20,841 bases of DNA from a bacterium (GTDB lineage Bacteria > Chloroflexota > Dormibacteria > UBA8260 > Bog-877): contig JAKAWF010000030.1 in the NCBI GenBank assembly GCA_021817025.1, forward strand, positions 1-20,841. Reading direction: 5' to 3'. The translations under genes and the position numbers were made by a program. Below are positions 7,417-14,695 of the stretch, in pieces. The stretch's first letter is position 1. Every line of letters starts with the position of its first letter. Under the pieces are notes generated by a model that saw only the letters and a list, made by a program, of their open reading frames with translations, did not search any database and was not told the DNA's origin.

Positions 7417-8337
7417 TCAAACGACCTCCCCTGCCTTCGAGAACACCGCCTGCAGCAGCGCCAGCTGCACCCAGTAGCGGTTCTCCGCCTGGTCGAAGAC
7501 GATGGACTGGGGTCCGTCGATCACCCCGTCGGTGATCTCCTCACCGCGATGAGCGGGCAGGCAATGCATCACCCTGACCCCGGCCGGGGCCCGCGCCAGC
7601 ACGGCCTCGTTGATCTGGTAGGGCCCGAAGTCCTGACGGCGGTCCTCGTGCTCGTCCTCCTGCCCCATGCTGGTCCAGACATCGGTGTAGATCACGTCTG
7701 TATCCGCCAATCCCTGATCGAGGTCGTTGGTTACTACCACCCTTCCGGTTCCGGGCGCGGACGGCCCGGCTGGACCGTACCCGGGCGGGGTCACCACCCG
7801 CAGGTCGAGTCGGGCCACCTGGGCCGCCTCGATCCAGGAGTTGCAGACGTTGTTGCCGTCCCCGACGAACGTGACCCGGGCTCCCTCCAGGTGGCCCACC
7901 GCCTCCTGCACGGTGAGACAGTCGGCCAGGATCTGGCAGGGATGGCCCAGGTCGGTCATCGCATTGATGACCGGGCCCTCCATCGACCGAGCCAGGCCGC
8001 GCAGGTCCCGGTCCGACGGGACCCGCGCCACCAGGCCCGCCACGAAGCGGTCCAGGATCCGCCCCACGTCGCTGACCGACTCCCGGCGGCCGATCTCAAT
8101 TTCCCGGTCGAAGAGGGCGATGGGATGGCCACCGAGGCGGCTGATCGCGGCCTCGAAGGAGACCCGGGTGCGATTGCTCGGACGCAGGAACACCATGGCG
8201 ATCGAGCGCCGGCTCAGTGGGGTCCCGGGGTCCTCCCCCGCCTTGAGCCTGGCCGCCGACTCCAGCAGCTCGGTCAACTCCGCCGGCGCGAGTTCCCCAA
8301 TCGCGAGAAAGTCTCGCCCCTGAAGTCGGCTCGCCAA
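7417..8337 (-). CDS. argF: Ornithine carbamoyltransferase
   Basis: Cytosolic enzyme making citrulline from ornithine and carbamoyl phosphate in arginine synthesis. It has 306 residues. The carbamoyl-phosphate motif is FLRPSNRTRVSFE (54-58 SNRTR, where most family members have STRTR or SLRTR). The HPCQ motif is at 132-135, DVWTSMGQEDE at about 219, HCLP at 258-261, and the ending GPQSIVFDQAENRYWVQLAL is classical. DVWxSMG plus HCLP favours OTC over aspartate or acetylornithine transcarbamylase. The start is TTG at 8337, with GGAG 4 nt upstream and a stronger AGGAGG further away. No other arginine genes are nearby. Confidence 0.9.
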   Translation of the reverse strand: MASRLQGRDFLAIGELAPAELTELLESAARLKAGEDPGTPLSRRSIAMVFLRPSNRTRVSFEAAISRLGGHPIALFDREIEIGRRESVSDVGRILDRFVAGLVARVPSDRDLRGLARSMEGPVINAMTDLGHPCQILADCLTVQEAVGHLEGARVTFVGDGNNVCNSWIEAAQVARLDLRVVTPPGYGPAGPSAPGTGRVVVTNDLDQGLADTDVIYTDVWTSMGQEDEHEDRRQDFGPYQINEAVLARAPAGVRVMHCLPAHRGEEITDGVIDGPQSIVFDQAENRYWVQLALLQAVFSKAGEVV

Positions 8338-8377
8338 AGGTCTCCACCCCTCCTGATGGCCGAGAAGTCCTGCGGCC

Positions 8378-8383
8378 AGTATA
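8378..8383 (-). promoter_or_regulatory. Candidate -10 box upstream of argF
   Basis: The minus strand reads TATACT in the 75-nt gap between rpsI and argF, the same hexamer as the one before infA. A transcript start about 7 nt downstream would leave a leader of roughly 35 nt. No convincing -35 box is present at 16-18 bp (the region reads TCGGGA), so this is a weak call. No terminator-like hairpin with a T-run was seen in the gap. Confidence 0.3.
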
Positions 8384-8412
8384 GGAACGAGGCGCGACCT
8401 TCCCGAGGGTCC

Positions 8413-8820
8413 CTACCGCTTGGTGTACTGGGGCGCCTTGCGCGCTCGCTTCAGACCCGGCTTCTTGCGCTCCTTCATGCGCGGATCCCTGGTCAGCAAG
8501 CCGGCGGCCTTCAGCTGGGGCCGCAGCTCGGAGTCCAGCACGCACAGCGCACGCGCCAGCCCGTGGGCCACCGCCCCCGCCTGTCCAGACACTCCGCCAC
8601 CGTCAACCTTGACCGTGATGTGCACCCGATCAAGGAGTCCGGTGACCCGAAGCGGCCGCAGCGCCGCCTCCTCCAGTTCGCGGCGGCCGAAGTGCCGCAG
8701 GGGCTCGCGGTCGTTGATCACAGCCGTGCCCGGCCCGGGATAGATCCGCACCCGCGCCACCGCGGTCTTACGACGACCGGTGCCGTAGGCGTACCGAGAC
8801 TGGGCCTCTTCTTCGCTCAC
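8413..8820 (-). CDS. rpsI: 30S ribosomal protein S9
   Basis: Small-subunit protein whose C-terminal tail reaches the P-site tRNA anticodon loop. It has 135 residues from GTG at 8820 (MSEEEAQSRYAYGTGRRKTA), overlapping the rplM stop as GTGA. The frame is open far upstream across rplM, but that part is out-of-frame noise. Family features: VKVDGGGVSGQAGAVAHGLA, RDPRMKERKKPGLKRARKAP and the terminal QYTKR. This is the last ribosomal gene of the block, and a 75-nt gap follows. Confidence 0.97.
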   Translation of the reverse strand: MSEEEAQSRYAYGTGRRKTAVARVRIYPGPGTAVINDREPLRHFGRRELEEAALRPLRVTGLLDRVHITVKVDGGGVSGQAGAVAHGLARALCVLDSELRPQLKAAGLLTRDPRMKERKKPGLKRARKAPQYTKR

Positions 8821-9287
8821 AGCTGCACCACCTCTCCGCATTCGCCAAACCGGATCGCCACCGGCTGCTGCGCCTCGTGGGGATGTTCCGCTCCCGCGTA
8901 GACCTTCAACCGCTTCAACTGCCTGCTCCCCAGGGTGTTGTGCTGCAACATCCCTCGCACCGCCTCCTGCAAGGGCAGGGTGGGGTCGCGCTTGACCACC
9001 TCGGCGTAGGTCCGCTCCCGCCGGCCCCCGGGAAAGCCGGTGTAGTGATCGTAGATCTTGGTGGTCCGCTTGTTGCCGGTGACCACCAGGTCGCCGGCAT
9101 TGATGACCACCAGGTGGTCGCCCATGAGCGCGTGCGGGGTGTAAGTGGGCAGATGCTTGCCCCGCAGCACCCGCGCCAGGTTCACGGCCAGGCGCCCCAG
9201 GGTTTCCCCGCGGGCATCGACCAGCCACCACCGGGCCGGGGAGCTCGCCTCGTTGGCCACCAAGGTGCGCTGCACCACTGCTGTCAT
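8817..9287 (-). CDS. rplM: 50S ribosomal protein L13
   Basis: Early-assembly large-subunit protein. It has 156 residues from ATG at 9287, which overlaps the truA stop. The frame is open further upstream inside truA, but family similarity begins only after this ATG. Conserved parts are WWLVDARGETLGRLAVNLAR, then INAGDLVVTGNKRTTKIYDH, and MLQHNTLGSRQLKRLKVYAG with EHPHEAQQP. The N-terminal stretch ([18 protein letters not shown]) is a little longer than usual. The stop overlaps the rpsI GTG. Confidence 0.96.
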   Translation of the reverse strand: MTAVVQRTLVANEASSPARWWLVDARGETLGRLAVNLARVLRGKHLPTYTPHALMGDHLVVINAGDLVVTGNKRTTKIYDHYTGFPGGRRERTYAEVVKRDPTLPLQEAVRGMLQHNTLGSRQLKRLKVYAGAEHPHEAQQPVAIRFGECGEVVQL

Positions 9288-10063
9288 ACCTTGGCTCCCA
9301 GCATTCGCGGCCGTTGGTAGTCGACCCGCCATTGATGAAGTCCGTGGGCGGGCGCCAGCCGCCATGAGGCCGACCCCAAAGGCCCGCCGGCAAGCGCCGT
9401 GGCGAACTCTGGGAGCCCCATCCGGCCCTCTCCCACCGCCACCAGAGCACCCACCAGACTGCGCAGCATGTGGCGCAGAAAGGCGTCTCCCCGGACCGCC
9501 ACCGCGACCAGGCCCTGCCCCGCTTCGACGGCCGCCATGTCCACGGTGCGGACCGTCGAGCCGCCCGGCTGGGGGCTTCGTCCGAAGGCACCAAAGTCAT
9601 GCCGACCCACCACCAGGCCAGCGGCCTCGCGCATGGGCTCGATCTCCAGCTGCTGACTCACCCGCCAAGCATACTGGCGCCCGATCGGAGCCGCCACCGC
9701 GGACGGCGCCAGCAGGTAGCGGTAGGTCCGCCGCCAGGCGCTCCGCCGGGGATCGAATCCGACCTCAGCCCGCTCCGCCTCCACCACGGCGATGTCCTCG
9801 GGAAGCCGGGCGTTGCAGGCGGCCTGCAACCGGGCCGGAGCCCAGTCGCGACTCAGCGTGAACGCCGCCACCTGCCCGTGGGCGTGAACCCCGGCATCGG
9901 TGCGGCCCGCAGCCCGAATCGGAGGACGCTCACCGGTGCACGAGGCGATCGCGTCCAGCACCGCGCCGGCCACCGTGCTCACGCCCCGCTGCTCCTGCCA
10001 GCCGTGGTAGGAGCTGCCGTCGTACGAGAGGACCAGCCTGTAGCCGGTGCCGCTCCCGCTCAA
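9284..10063 (-). CDS. truA: tRNA pseudouridine(38-40) synthase TruA
   Basis: Modifies uridines 38-40 in the anticodon arm of many tRNAs to pseudouridine. It has 259 residues. The catalytic Asp is D56 in [12 protein letters not shown]. Other family features are [20 protein letters not shown] at the N terminus, the Y in RRTYRYLL, and [20 protein letters not shown] near the C terminus. The start is TTG at 10063, overlapping the rplQ stop; no ATG/GTG alternative lies before the conserved core. The stop overlaps the rplM ATG (ATGA). Linkage with L17 and L13 is widespread. Confidence 0.95.
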   Translation of the reverse strand: MSGSGTGYRLVLSYDGSSYHGWQEQRGVSTVAGAVLDAIASCTGERPPIRAAGRTDAGVHAHGQVAAFTLSRDWAPARLQAACNARLPEDIAVVEAERAEVGFDPRRSAWRRTYRYLLAPSAVAAPIGRQYAWRVSQQLEIEPMREAAGLVVGRHDFGAFGRSPQPGGSTVRTVDMAAVEAGQGLVAVAVRGDAFLRHMLRSLVGALVAVGEGRMGLPEFATALAGGPLGSASWRLAPAHGLHQWRVDYQRPRMLGAKV

Positions 10064-10413
10064 TCGACGAACTCCATGACCACGACCGGGGCGCCGTCCC
10101 CCTGGCGGGGACCCTTGCCGATGATCCTGGTGTACCCACCCGGACGGTCCTTGAACCGCTCCGCGTATTGGTTGAAGAGCTTGGCGGCGACATCCTCCCT
10201 GGTCACCACCGCCGCCACCTGCCGGCGAGCGTGCAGGTCATCGGTCTTGGCCAGCGTCACCAGCTTCTCGACCCAGCGCCGGAGCTCCTTGGCCTTGGCC
10301 TCGGTGGTCTCGATGCGCCCGTGCTCCAGCAGCGCGGTCGCCAGGTTCTTGGTGAGCGCGATGCGGTGGGCAGAGGTTCGGTTGAGCTTGCGCCCGGACT
10401 TCATGTGTCGCAT
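10060..10413 (-). CDS. rplQ: 50S ribosomal protein L17
   Basis: Large-subunit protein near the exit-tunnel rim. It has 117 residues, the compact bacterial form. It begins [20 protein letters not shown], followed by [20 protein letters not shown]. The C-terminal [20 protein letters not shown] and VVVMEFVD are canonical. ATG at 10413 follows the rpoA stop by 4 nt. The TGA stop overlaps the TTG start of truA (TTGA). Confidence 0.97.
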   Translation of the reverse strand: MRHMKSGRKLNRTSAHRIALTKNLATALLEHGRIETTEAKAKELRRWVEKLVTLAKTDDLHARRQVAAVVTREDVAAKLFNQYAERFKDRPGGYTRIIGKGPRQGDGAPVVVMEFVD

Positions 10414-10417
10414 CGGG

Positions 10418-11389
10418 CTAGTGATCTCCAGCCGGGAACACCGTGGCGATCTCTTCCTCGGGCACGAAGCCGCGCGTCACCAGCTTCTGCTTGATCTCGT
10501 CGAGTGACTTGGCCCCGAAGTTGCGCAGAGCCAGCAACTCGTCCAGGCGCATCGCCAACAGGTCACCCAGCTTGGTGATGTCATTGGCCTTCAGGCAGTT
10601 CAGCGCGCGCACACTCAGCTCCAGCTCCTCGACCGGCACCTCGGTCAGCCGCCCCCGCAAGTCCGTGCCCCCCGCCCCCGCCTCACTGGTCGCGCTCAGG
10701 CTCTCCCCGAAGCTGGCGAACAGGTTCAGATGCCGGGTGTAGTACTGAGCCGCGTGGCTGACCGCCTCGACCGGGGTGATGGTGCCGTTGGTCCAGACCT
10801 CCAGCCCCAGCTTCTCCCAGTCGGTGTCCTGGCCCACGCGAGTCTTCTCGACCATGAAGTTGGCCTTGACCACTGGGGTGAAGATGGAGTCGACCGGAAT
10901 CACCCCGATCGGCTGACCTTCCTTCTTGTTCCTCTCCGCCGGGGTGTAGCCGCGCCCCATCTCCACTGTGAGGTCCATCCGGAGGCTGGCCTGGGGCCCG
11001 TCCAGGGTGCAGATGTAGAGGTCGGGGTTGGCAATCTCCACATCGGTGTTCGGGGAGATCTCGGCGGCCGTCACGCGCTTGCCGCCGTGGACCTCGAGCG
11101 TGAGATGGGCTCCCTCGGGATTGTGGCAGGTGAGACTCAACTGCTTCAGGTTGAGCAGGATCTCACCGACGTCCTCCTTCACATGCTTGATGCTGGAGAA
11201 CTCGTGGGCCACCCCATCGATGGATACCGCCGTCACCGCCGCCCCGGTGAGCGAGGACAGGAGCACCCGTCGCAACGAATTGCCCAGGGTCGTCCCATAA
11301 CCGGTCTCCAACGGTCCGATCTCGAAGCGTCCGTGATCGCGGGAACTGGCGATCTCGCGGACCGTCGGTTGAATCGCAGTCTCTGGCAT
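10418..11389 (-). CDS. rpoA: DNA-directed RNA polymerase subunit alpha
   Basis: Alpha subunit, which dimerises to nucleate RNA polymerase assembly and contacts UP elements and activators. It has 323 residues from ATG at 11389. A TTG three codons upstream is possible, but it leaves only about 2 nt to the GAGGA ribosome-binding site. The N-terminal domain (about 1-230) contains [20 protein letters not shown] and [14 protein letters not shown]. The C-terminal domain (about 250-315) contains [20 protein letters not shown] and [17 protein letters not shown] 45-nt gap separates it from rpsD. The TAG stop is 4 nt before rplQ. Confidence 0.97.
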   Translation of the reverse strand: MPETAIQPTVREIASSRDHGRFEIGPLETGYGTTLGNSLRRVLLSSLTGAAVTAVSIDGVAHEFSSIKHVKEDVGEILLNLKQLSLTCHNPEGAHLTLEVHGGKRVTAAEISPNTDVEIANPDLYICTLDGPQASLRMDLTVEMGRGYTPAERNKKEGQPIGVIPVDSIFTPVVKANFMVEKTRVGQDTDWEKLGLEVWTNGTITPVEAVSHAAQYYTRHLNLFASFGESLSATSEAGAGGTDLRGRLTEVPVEELELSVRALNCLKANDITKLGDLLAMRLDELLALRNFGAKSLDEIKQKLVTRGFVPEEEIATVFPAGDH

Positions 11390-11434
11390 GTGAAGCAATT
11401 TCCTCGTGGCTGGTGGGCACAGCTGCCCTGGTGG

Positions 11435-12067
11435 TTAGCGGGAGTAGAACTCGACGATCAACTGTTCGTCGATGCTGGTCTCCATCTCCCCGCGCTCGGG
11501 TTGCCGGGTCACGTCGACCCTGAGCTCCAGGGGATACAAGGTGAGCCAGCCGGGAACGGCCTGACCGCCGCGGAACTCGACGGAGCGTCGGATCGGCTCC
11601 TTCTCCCGGCTCCTGTCCCGGACTTGCACGATCTGGCCGGCCCGGAGCTGGTAGGAGGGGATGTTGACCGTGCGGCCATCCACCTGGAAGTGGCGGTGGG
11701 ATACCAGCTGACGGGCCTCCTGGCGCGATGAGGCGAAGCCCGCCCGATAGACGACGTTGTCCAGGCGCTGCTCCAGCATCTGCAGCAGCACGGTGCCGGT
11801 GACCCCTTTCCGAGCCGACGCCGAGTCGAAGTAGTTCTGGAACTGGGTCTCGAGCACGCCATAGATGCGCCGCCCGCGCTGCTTGGCCCGCAGTTGGATG
11901 CCGTATTCACTGATCCGCCGTCGCCGCGCCAGACCGTGCTGGCCGGGGGGGGTCGCATTGCGCTTGGTGAATGTGCAGCGGTCGCCCAGGCACTTCTGCC
12001 CCTTCAGGAAGAGCTTGACGCCCTCGCGACGGCAGAGCCGACATACCGGGGGGTGTGGATTCGCCAT
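11435..12067 (-). CDS. rpsD: 30S ribosomal protein S4 (zinc form)
   Basis: Primary 16S rRNA-binding assembly protein. In several bacteria it is also the translational repressor of the alpha operon. It has 210 residues. The N terminus carries four cysteines (CRLCRREG, then GQKCLGDRC), the zinc-binding C+ form. The S4 RNA-binding domain is clear: LEQRLDNVVYRAGFASSRQE and ARQLVSHRHFQVDGRTVNIP. The conserved ending is IDEQLIVEFYSR. ATG at 12067 has a GAGGGAG ribosome-binding site within the rpsK stop region. Confidence 0.97.
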   Translation of the reverse strand: MANPHPPVCRLCRREGVKLFLKGQKCLGDRCTFTKRNATPPGQHGLARRRRISEYGIQLRAKQRGRRIYGVLETQFQNYFDSASARKGVTGTVLLQMLEQRLDNVVYRAGFASSRQEARQLVSHRHFQVDGRTVNIPSYQLRAGQIVQVRDRSREKEPIRRSVEFRGGQAVPGWLTLYPLELRVDVTRQPERGEMETSIDEQLIVEFYSR

Positions 12068-12077
12068 CTCAGCTCCC

Positions 12078-12473
12078 TCAGACCCGACGCCGCTTGGGGG
12101 GGCGGCAGCCGTTGTGCGGGATCGGCGTGACGTCCACGATCGAACTGATCTCCAGACCGGCGGCCTGCAGGGATCGGATCGCGGCCTCCCGGCCAGACCC
12201 CGGCCCCTTGACCAAGACCTCGATCGACTTCAGGCCGTGCTCCATGGCCCGCTTGGCAGCCTGCTCCGCCGTCACCTGCGCCGCGAACGGCGTGCTCTTG
12301 CGCGAGCCCTTGAAGCCCGACGAGCCCGCACTGCCGCAGGCAATCACGTTGCCATGGGGATCGGTCAGAGTCACGATCGTGTTGTTGAAGGTGCTGAGCA
12401 CATGGGCACGGCCCACGGCAATATTCTTGCGCTCCCGCCGCCTGGTGCGGACCACCTTCTTTTTCTTCGCCAA
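12078..12473 (-). CDS. rpsK: 30S ribosomal protein S11
   Basis: Small-subunit platform protein contacting mRNA in the E-site. It has 131 residues. The start is TTG at 12473 ([17 protein letters not shown]), strongly supported by GAGGAG 5 nt upstream. Family stretches include [20 protein letters not shown], then [20 protein letters not shown], and the C-terminal [19 protein letters not shown]. The gene precedes rpsD by 10 nt. A TTG start on an abundant ribosomal protein is uncommon but well supported here. Confidence 0.96.
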   Translation of the reverse strand: MAKKKKVVRTRRRERKNIAVGRAHVLSTFNNTIVTLTDPHGNVIACGSAGSSGFKGSRKSTPFAAQVTAEQAAKRAMEHGLKSIEVLVKGPGSGREAAIRSLQAAGLEISSIVDVTPIPHNGCRPPKRRRV

Positions 12474-12521
12474 ACCGTCTCCTCGACTAGAAGCCTCGCG
12501 CCCCGCCGGGGGCCGCGGACA

Positions 12522-12908
12522 TTACTTGGTGGCCTTCTTCCGCCGCACGCCGACTGTCTTGCGGGGACCGCGGCGGGCTCTGGCGTTGGTCCGAGTGCGC
12601 TGGCCCCTGACCGGCAGGCCGCGCCGATGGCGCAGTCCCCGATAGGTCCCGATCTCCATGAGCCGCTTGATGTTGAGGGCCACCTGACGCCGCAGGTCCC
12701 CCTCAACCCGGCCCGGCAGCTCCTTGGTGACCACATCGCGGAGCCGGCTGACCTGGGCCTCGCTCAGGTCATGGACCTTCACGCCAGGATCGATCTGGGC
12801 GGTCCGGAGCAGCCGCTGGCTGGTGTGGAGCCCGATCCCGAAGACATAGGTCAGACCGATCTCGATCCGCTTGTCGCGGGGAAGGTCGATGCCGGCGATA
12901 CGTGCCAT
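12522..12908 (-). CDS. rpsM: 30S ribosomal protein S13
   Basis: Small-subunit head protein contacting the P-site tRNA and bridging to L5. It has 128 residues and starts [20 protein letters not shown], with [14 protein letters not shown] just after. The C-terminal signature is present ([20 protein letters not shown], then [12 protein letters not shown]) and the tail is lysine-rich. ATG at 12908 is preceded by an AGGGGG ribosome-binding site overlapping the rpmJ stop. The TAA stop is followed by a 48-nt gap to rpsK. Confidence 0.97.
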   Translation of the reverse strand: MARIAGIDLPRDKRIEIGLTYVFGIGLHTSQRLLRTAQIDPGVKVHDLSEAQVSRLRDVVTKELPGRVEGDLRRQVALNIKRLMEIGTYRGLRHRRGLPVRGQRTRTNARARRGPRKTVGVRRKKATK

Positions 12909-12917
12909 CGGTGCCCC

Positions 12918-13031
12918 CTATCCCTGCCGCTGCTTGTGCTTGGGGTTCTCGCAGATGACCCGCACTACCCCGGCACGCCGAATGACCTTGCACTTGTCGC
13001 AGATCGTCTTCACCGAGGCCCGCACCTTCAT
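12918..13031 (-). CDS. rpmJ: 50S ribosomal protein L36 (zinc form)
   Basis: The smallest large-subunit protein, 37 residues, starting at ATG 13029-13031 ([19 protein letters not shown]) and ending with the TAG stop at 12918-12920. The zinc-binding residues of the C+ form are present: CDKC, then a later Cys in VICENPKH, and the His. The sequence ends NPKHKQRQG, as typical. A GAGGAG-like ribosome-binding site sits about 6 nt upstream of the start. It fits between infA and rpsM as in the standard alpha operon. Confidence 0.96.
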   Translation of the reverse strand: MKVRASVKTICDKCKVIRRAGVVRVICENPKHKQRQG

Positions 13032-13059
13032 CGTCAGCTCCTCACCGTATCAGTCACCC

Positions 13060-13284
13060 TCAAACCAACCGCGACAAGATCCGTCCGCGCCCTGGGTCGG
13101 TGGCCGAAAGCTCGACCATCACCCTGTCGCCGGGAAGCAGACGCACGCTCGCCAGACGGGCCCGCCCCGCCGCGTGGGCCACCACCTTGCCCCCGCCCTC
13201 CAGTTCGACTCGAAAGAGCGAGTTCGGCAGAGGCTCAAGGACTCGACCCCGGAGACCGCCGGGCTCACTCAAGGTGGAGGGCAC
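13060..13284 (-). CDS. infA: Translation initiation factor IF-1
   Basis: OB-fold factor that occupies the 30S A-site during initiation. About 74 residues. The family core is clear: [19 protein letters not shown], then [20 protein letters not shown] and GRILSRLV. The N terminus is unusual. The usual AKxDxIExEG segment is replaced by [12 protein letters not shown]. The start is ambiguous between GTG at 13284 and TTG at 13272, and neither has a clear Shine-Dalgarno. An upstream in-frame stop rules out a longer form. It lies between map and rpmJ, as in many bacteria, and has a candidate promoter of its own. Confidence 0.9.
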   Translation of the reverse strand: MPSTLSEPGGLRGRVLEPLPNSLFRVELEGGGKVVAHAAGRARLASVRLLPGDRVMVELSATDPGRGRILSRLV

Positions 13285-13315
13285 ACGAAAGCCAGGCAGG
13301 CTTCGCCCGGCTCAG

Positions 13316-13321
13316 AGTATA
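13316..13321 (-). promoter_or_regulatory. Candidate -10 box upstream of infA
   Basis: The minus strand reads TATACT here, close to the sigma-70-type consensus TATAAT, in otherwise GC-rich DNA. It lies just downstream of the hairpin and would place a transcript start about 20-30 nt before the infA start. The nearest -35-like sequence (TTGATC, on the other side of the hairpin) is about 22 bp away, longer than the usual 16-18 bp. The promoter call is therefore tentative. Confidence 0.35.
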
Positions 13322-13324
13322 GCC

Positions 13325-13347
13325 GATCTGCGCCGCCGGCGCAGATC
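13325..13347. other. Perfect 10-bp inverted repeat (hairpin) at the map stop codon
   Basis: GATCTGCGCC at 13325-13334 and its exact complement GGCGCAGATC at 13338-13347 flank a 3-nt GCC spacer. The transcript could form a strong hairpin that includes part of the map TGA. No T-run follows on the minus strand, so a classical Rho-independent terminator is unlikely. It may be a processing or attenuation element, or a protein-binding palindrome next to the candidate infA promoter. Confidence 0.6.
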
Positions 13348-14107
13348 AAACCGTTGGGCCGCCGACAGCCGTCATCACCTCGGGCCCGGACTCCGCGACC
13401 GCGATCGTGTGCTCGAAGTAGCACGACCGCAGGCCATCGGTAGTGATCACGGTCCAGCGGTCGGGCTTGACCGCCGTCGCCGGAGTGCCCTCGTTCACGA
13501 TCGGCTCGATCGCGATGCACAGGCCCGGCCGGATCTCCACCCCTCGGCCCGCCGTGCCGTGGTTGGGCACCTCGGGATCCTCGTGCATGTCCCGGCCGAT
13601 CCCGTGGCCGGTGTAGCCCCGCACGATCGAGAACCCATGCGCCTCCACGTGCTTCTGCACCGCGTGCCCGATGTCCCCCAGGCGATTGCCGGGCTGGGCG
13701 GCCGCGATGCCTAGCCCCAGCGCCTCCCGGGTGACCCGGAGCAGCAGGCTCGCCTGCGCGTCCACCTCCCCGCAGGGCACGGTGAGGCCGGCGTCGGCCC
13801 ACCAGCCCTTGTAGATCAACCCGCAATCCAAGCTGACCAGGTCCCCCTCGCCGAGCCGGCGGCCACCGGGAATGCCGTGGACCACCTCCTCGTTCACGGA
13901 GACGCAGAGATGCTTGGGAAAGCCCTCGTAGCCGAGGAAGCCGGGGAAGCAGCCGCGCTTGCGGATCTCCCTGTTGGCGGCCCTGTCCAGATCGGCTGTG
14001 GTGAGCCCGGGGCGCACCAGCCGACCCAGTTCGTCGAGCACCTCGGCCAGCTGGCGCCCCGCGTGGCGCATGAGGTCGATCTCCTCGGCACGTTTCAGGG
14101 TGATCAC
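13346..14107 (-). CDS. map: Methionine aminopeptidase, type I
   Basis: Metalloprotease that removes the initiator methionine from nascent proteins. It has 253 residues. All five metal ligands of the pita-bread fold are visible: D94 (SLDCGL), D105 (ADAGLT), H168 (GYTGHGIG), E201 (IAIEPIVNEG) and E232 (YFEHTIAV). It lacks an N-terminal zinc/SH3 extension, so it is the minimal type Ia form. The start is GTG at 14107, overlapping the adk stop. The TGA stop (13346-13348) lies at the edge of a perfect hairpin, after which infA begins. Confidence 0.97.
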   Translation of the reverse strand: MITLKRAEEIDLMRHAGRQLAEVLDELGRLVRPGLTTADLDRAANREIRKRGCFPGFLGYEGFPKHLCVSVNEEVVHGIPGGRRLGEGDLVSLDCGLIYKGWWADAGLTVPCGEVDAQASLLLRVTREALGLGIAAAQPGNRLGDIGHAVQKHVEAHGFSIVRGYTGHGIGRDMHEDPEVPNHGTAGRGVEIRPGLCIAIEPIVNEGTPATAVKPDRWTVITTDGLRSCYFEHTIAVAESGPEVMTAVGGPTV

Positions 14108-14685
14108 GCGAGCAGCGCCACCAGGGCATGGCTGACATCCTCGGTAGTGCCAGCGCCGTTGACGTGGACCACCGAAACCTCCCGGCCCAGGTACTCGAGC
14201 ACGGGCTCGGTCTGCTGCCGGTACACCTGCAGACGCTCCTTGATCACGTCCGGCCTGTCGTCATCCCGATGCTCCTCCTGGGCGCGCCGACCCAGCCGCC
14301 CCATGATGACTTCGGCCGGGACGTCCAGGACCACCACCATGTCCAGCGGTCGATCGAGATGAGCCAACAGCTCCTGGAGGGCTCGGGCCTGGGCGAGCGT
14401 GCGCGGGAACCCGTCCAGCACGAAGCCCAGCCCGCCCGCTTCTCCCTCGAGCCGCCGGCGGATCATGTTCACTATGATCTCGTCCGGAACCAGCTTGCCC
14501 GCCGCCATGTAGCCGGAGGCCACCCGCCCGAGTTCCGTGCCCTGGTCCCGGTGCTGGCGCAGCATGTCGCCAGGCGCTATGTGGTCCAGACCGTAGTGCT
14601 CCCGCAGCAGCTCCGCCTGAGTGCCCTTGCCCGAACCCGGCGCCCCAAAGAGGACCAGGTTCCGCCGCACCGTACCCCCTGCCAT
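14104..14685 (-). CDS. adk: Adenylate kinase (short-lid type)
   Basis: Cytosolic enzyme interconverting ATP + AMP and 2 ADP, needed for adenylate homeostasis. It has 193 residues. The P-loop GAPGSGKG is at residues 14-21, and the AMP-binding region and DGFPRT motif follow (GFVLDGFPRTLAQARAL). The lid is short: GRRAQEEHRDDDRPDVIKER lacks the four-cysteine zinc finger seen in many Gram-positive Adks. ATG at 14685 has an excellent AAGGAGGGG ribosome-binding site that overlaps the secY stop region. The stop overlaps the map GTG (GTGA). Confidence 0.96.
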   Translation of the reverse strand: MAGGTVRRNLVLFGAPGSGKGTQAELLREHYGLDHIAPGDMLRQHRDQGTELGRVASGYMAAGKLVPDEIIVNMIRRRLEGEAGGLGFVLDGFPRTLAQARALQELLAHLDRPLDMVVVLDVPAEVIMGRLGRRAQEEHRDDDRPDVIKERLQVYRQQTEPVLEYLGREVSVVHVNGAGTTEDVSHALVALLA

Positions 14686-14695
14686 ATCCCCTCCT

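Noticed and set aside
7168..8901. Long plus-strand open frame of about 577 codons opposite rplM, rpsI, argF and cdaA
   Set aside because: It lies antisense to well-identified genes, its product is low-complexity Arg/Pro/Gly/His-rich with no family motif, and long antisense frames are expected in GC-rich DNA.
8821..9600. N-terminal extension of S9 by about 260 codons through rplM and into truA
   Set aside because: The extension has no similarity to S9 and overlaps rplM in another frame; GTG 8820 gives the normal length and a GTGA overlap.
11865..13322. Plus-strand open frame of about 485 codons opposite rpsD, rpsK, rpsM, rpmJ and infA
   Set aside because: Antisense shadow of five conserved ribosomal and translation genes, with no recognisable domain and no ribosome-binding context.
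13325..13347. Rho-independent terminator after map
   Set aside because: The stem is strong, but no run of T follows it on the coding strand, so a classical terminator is not supported.
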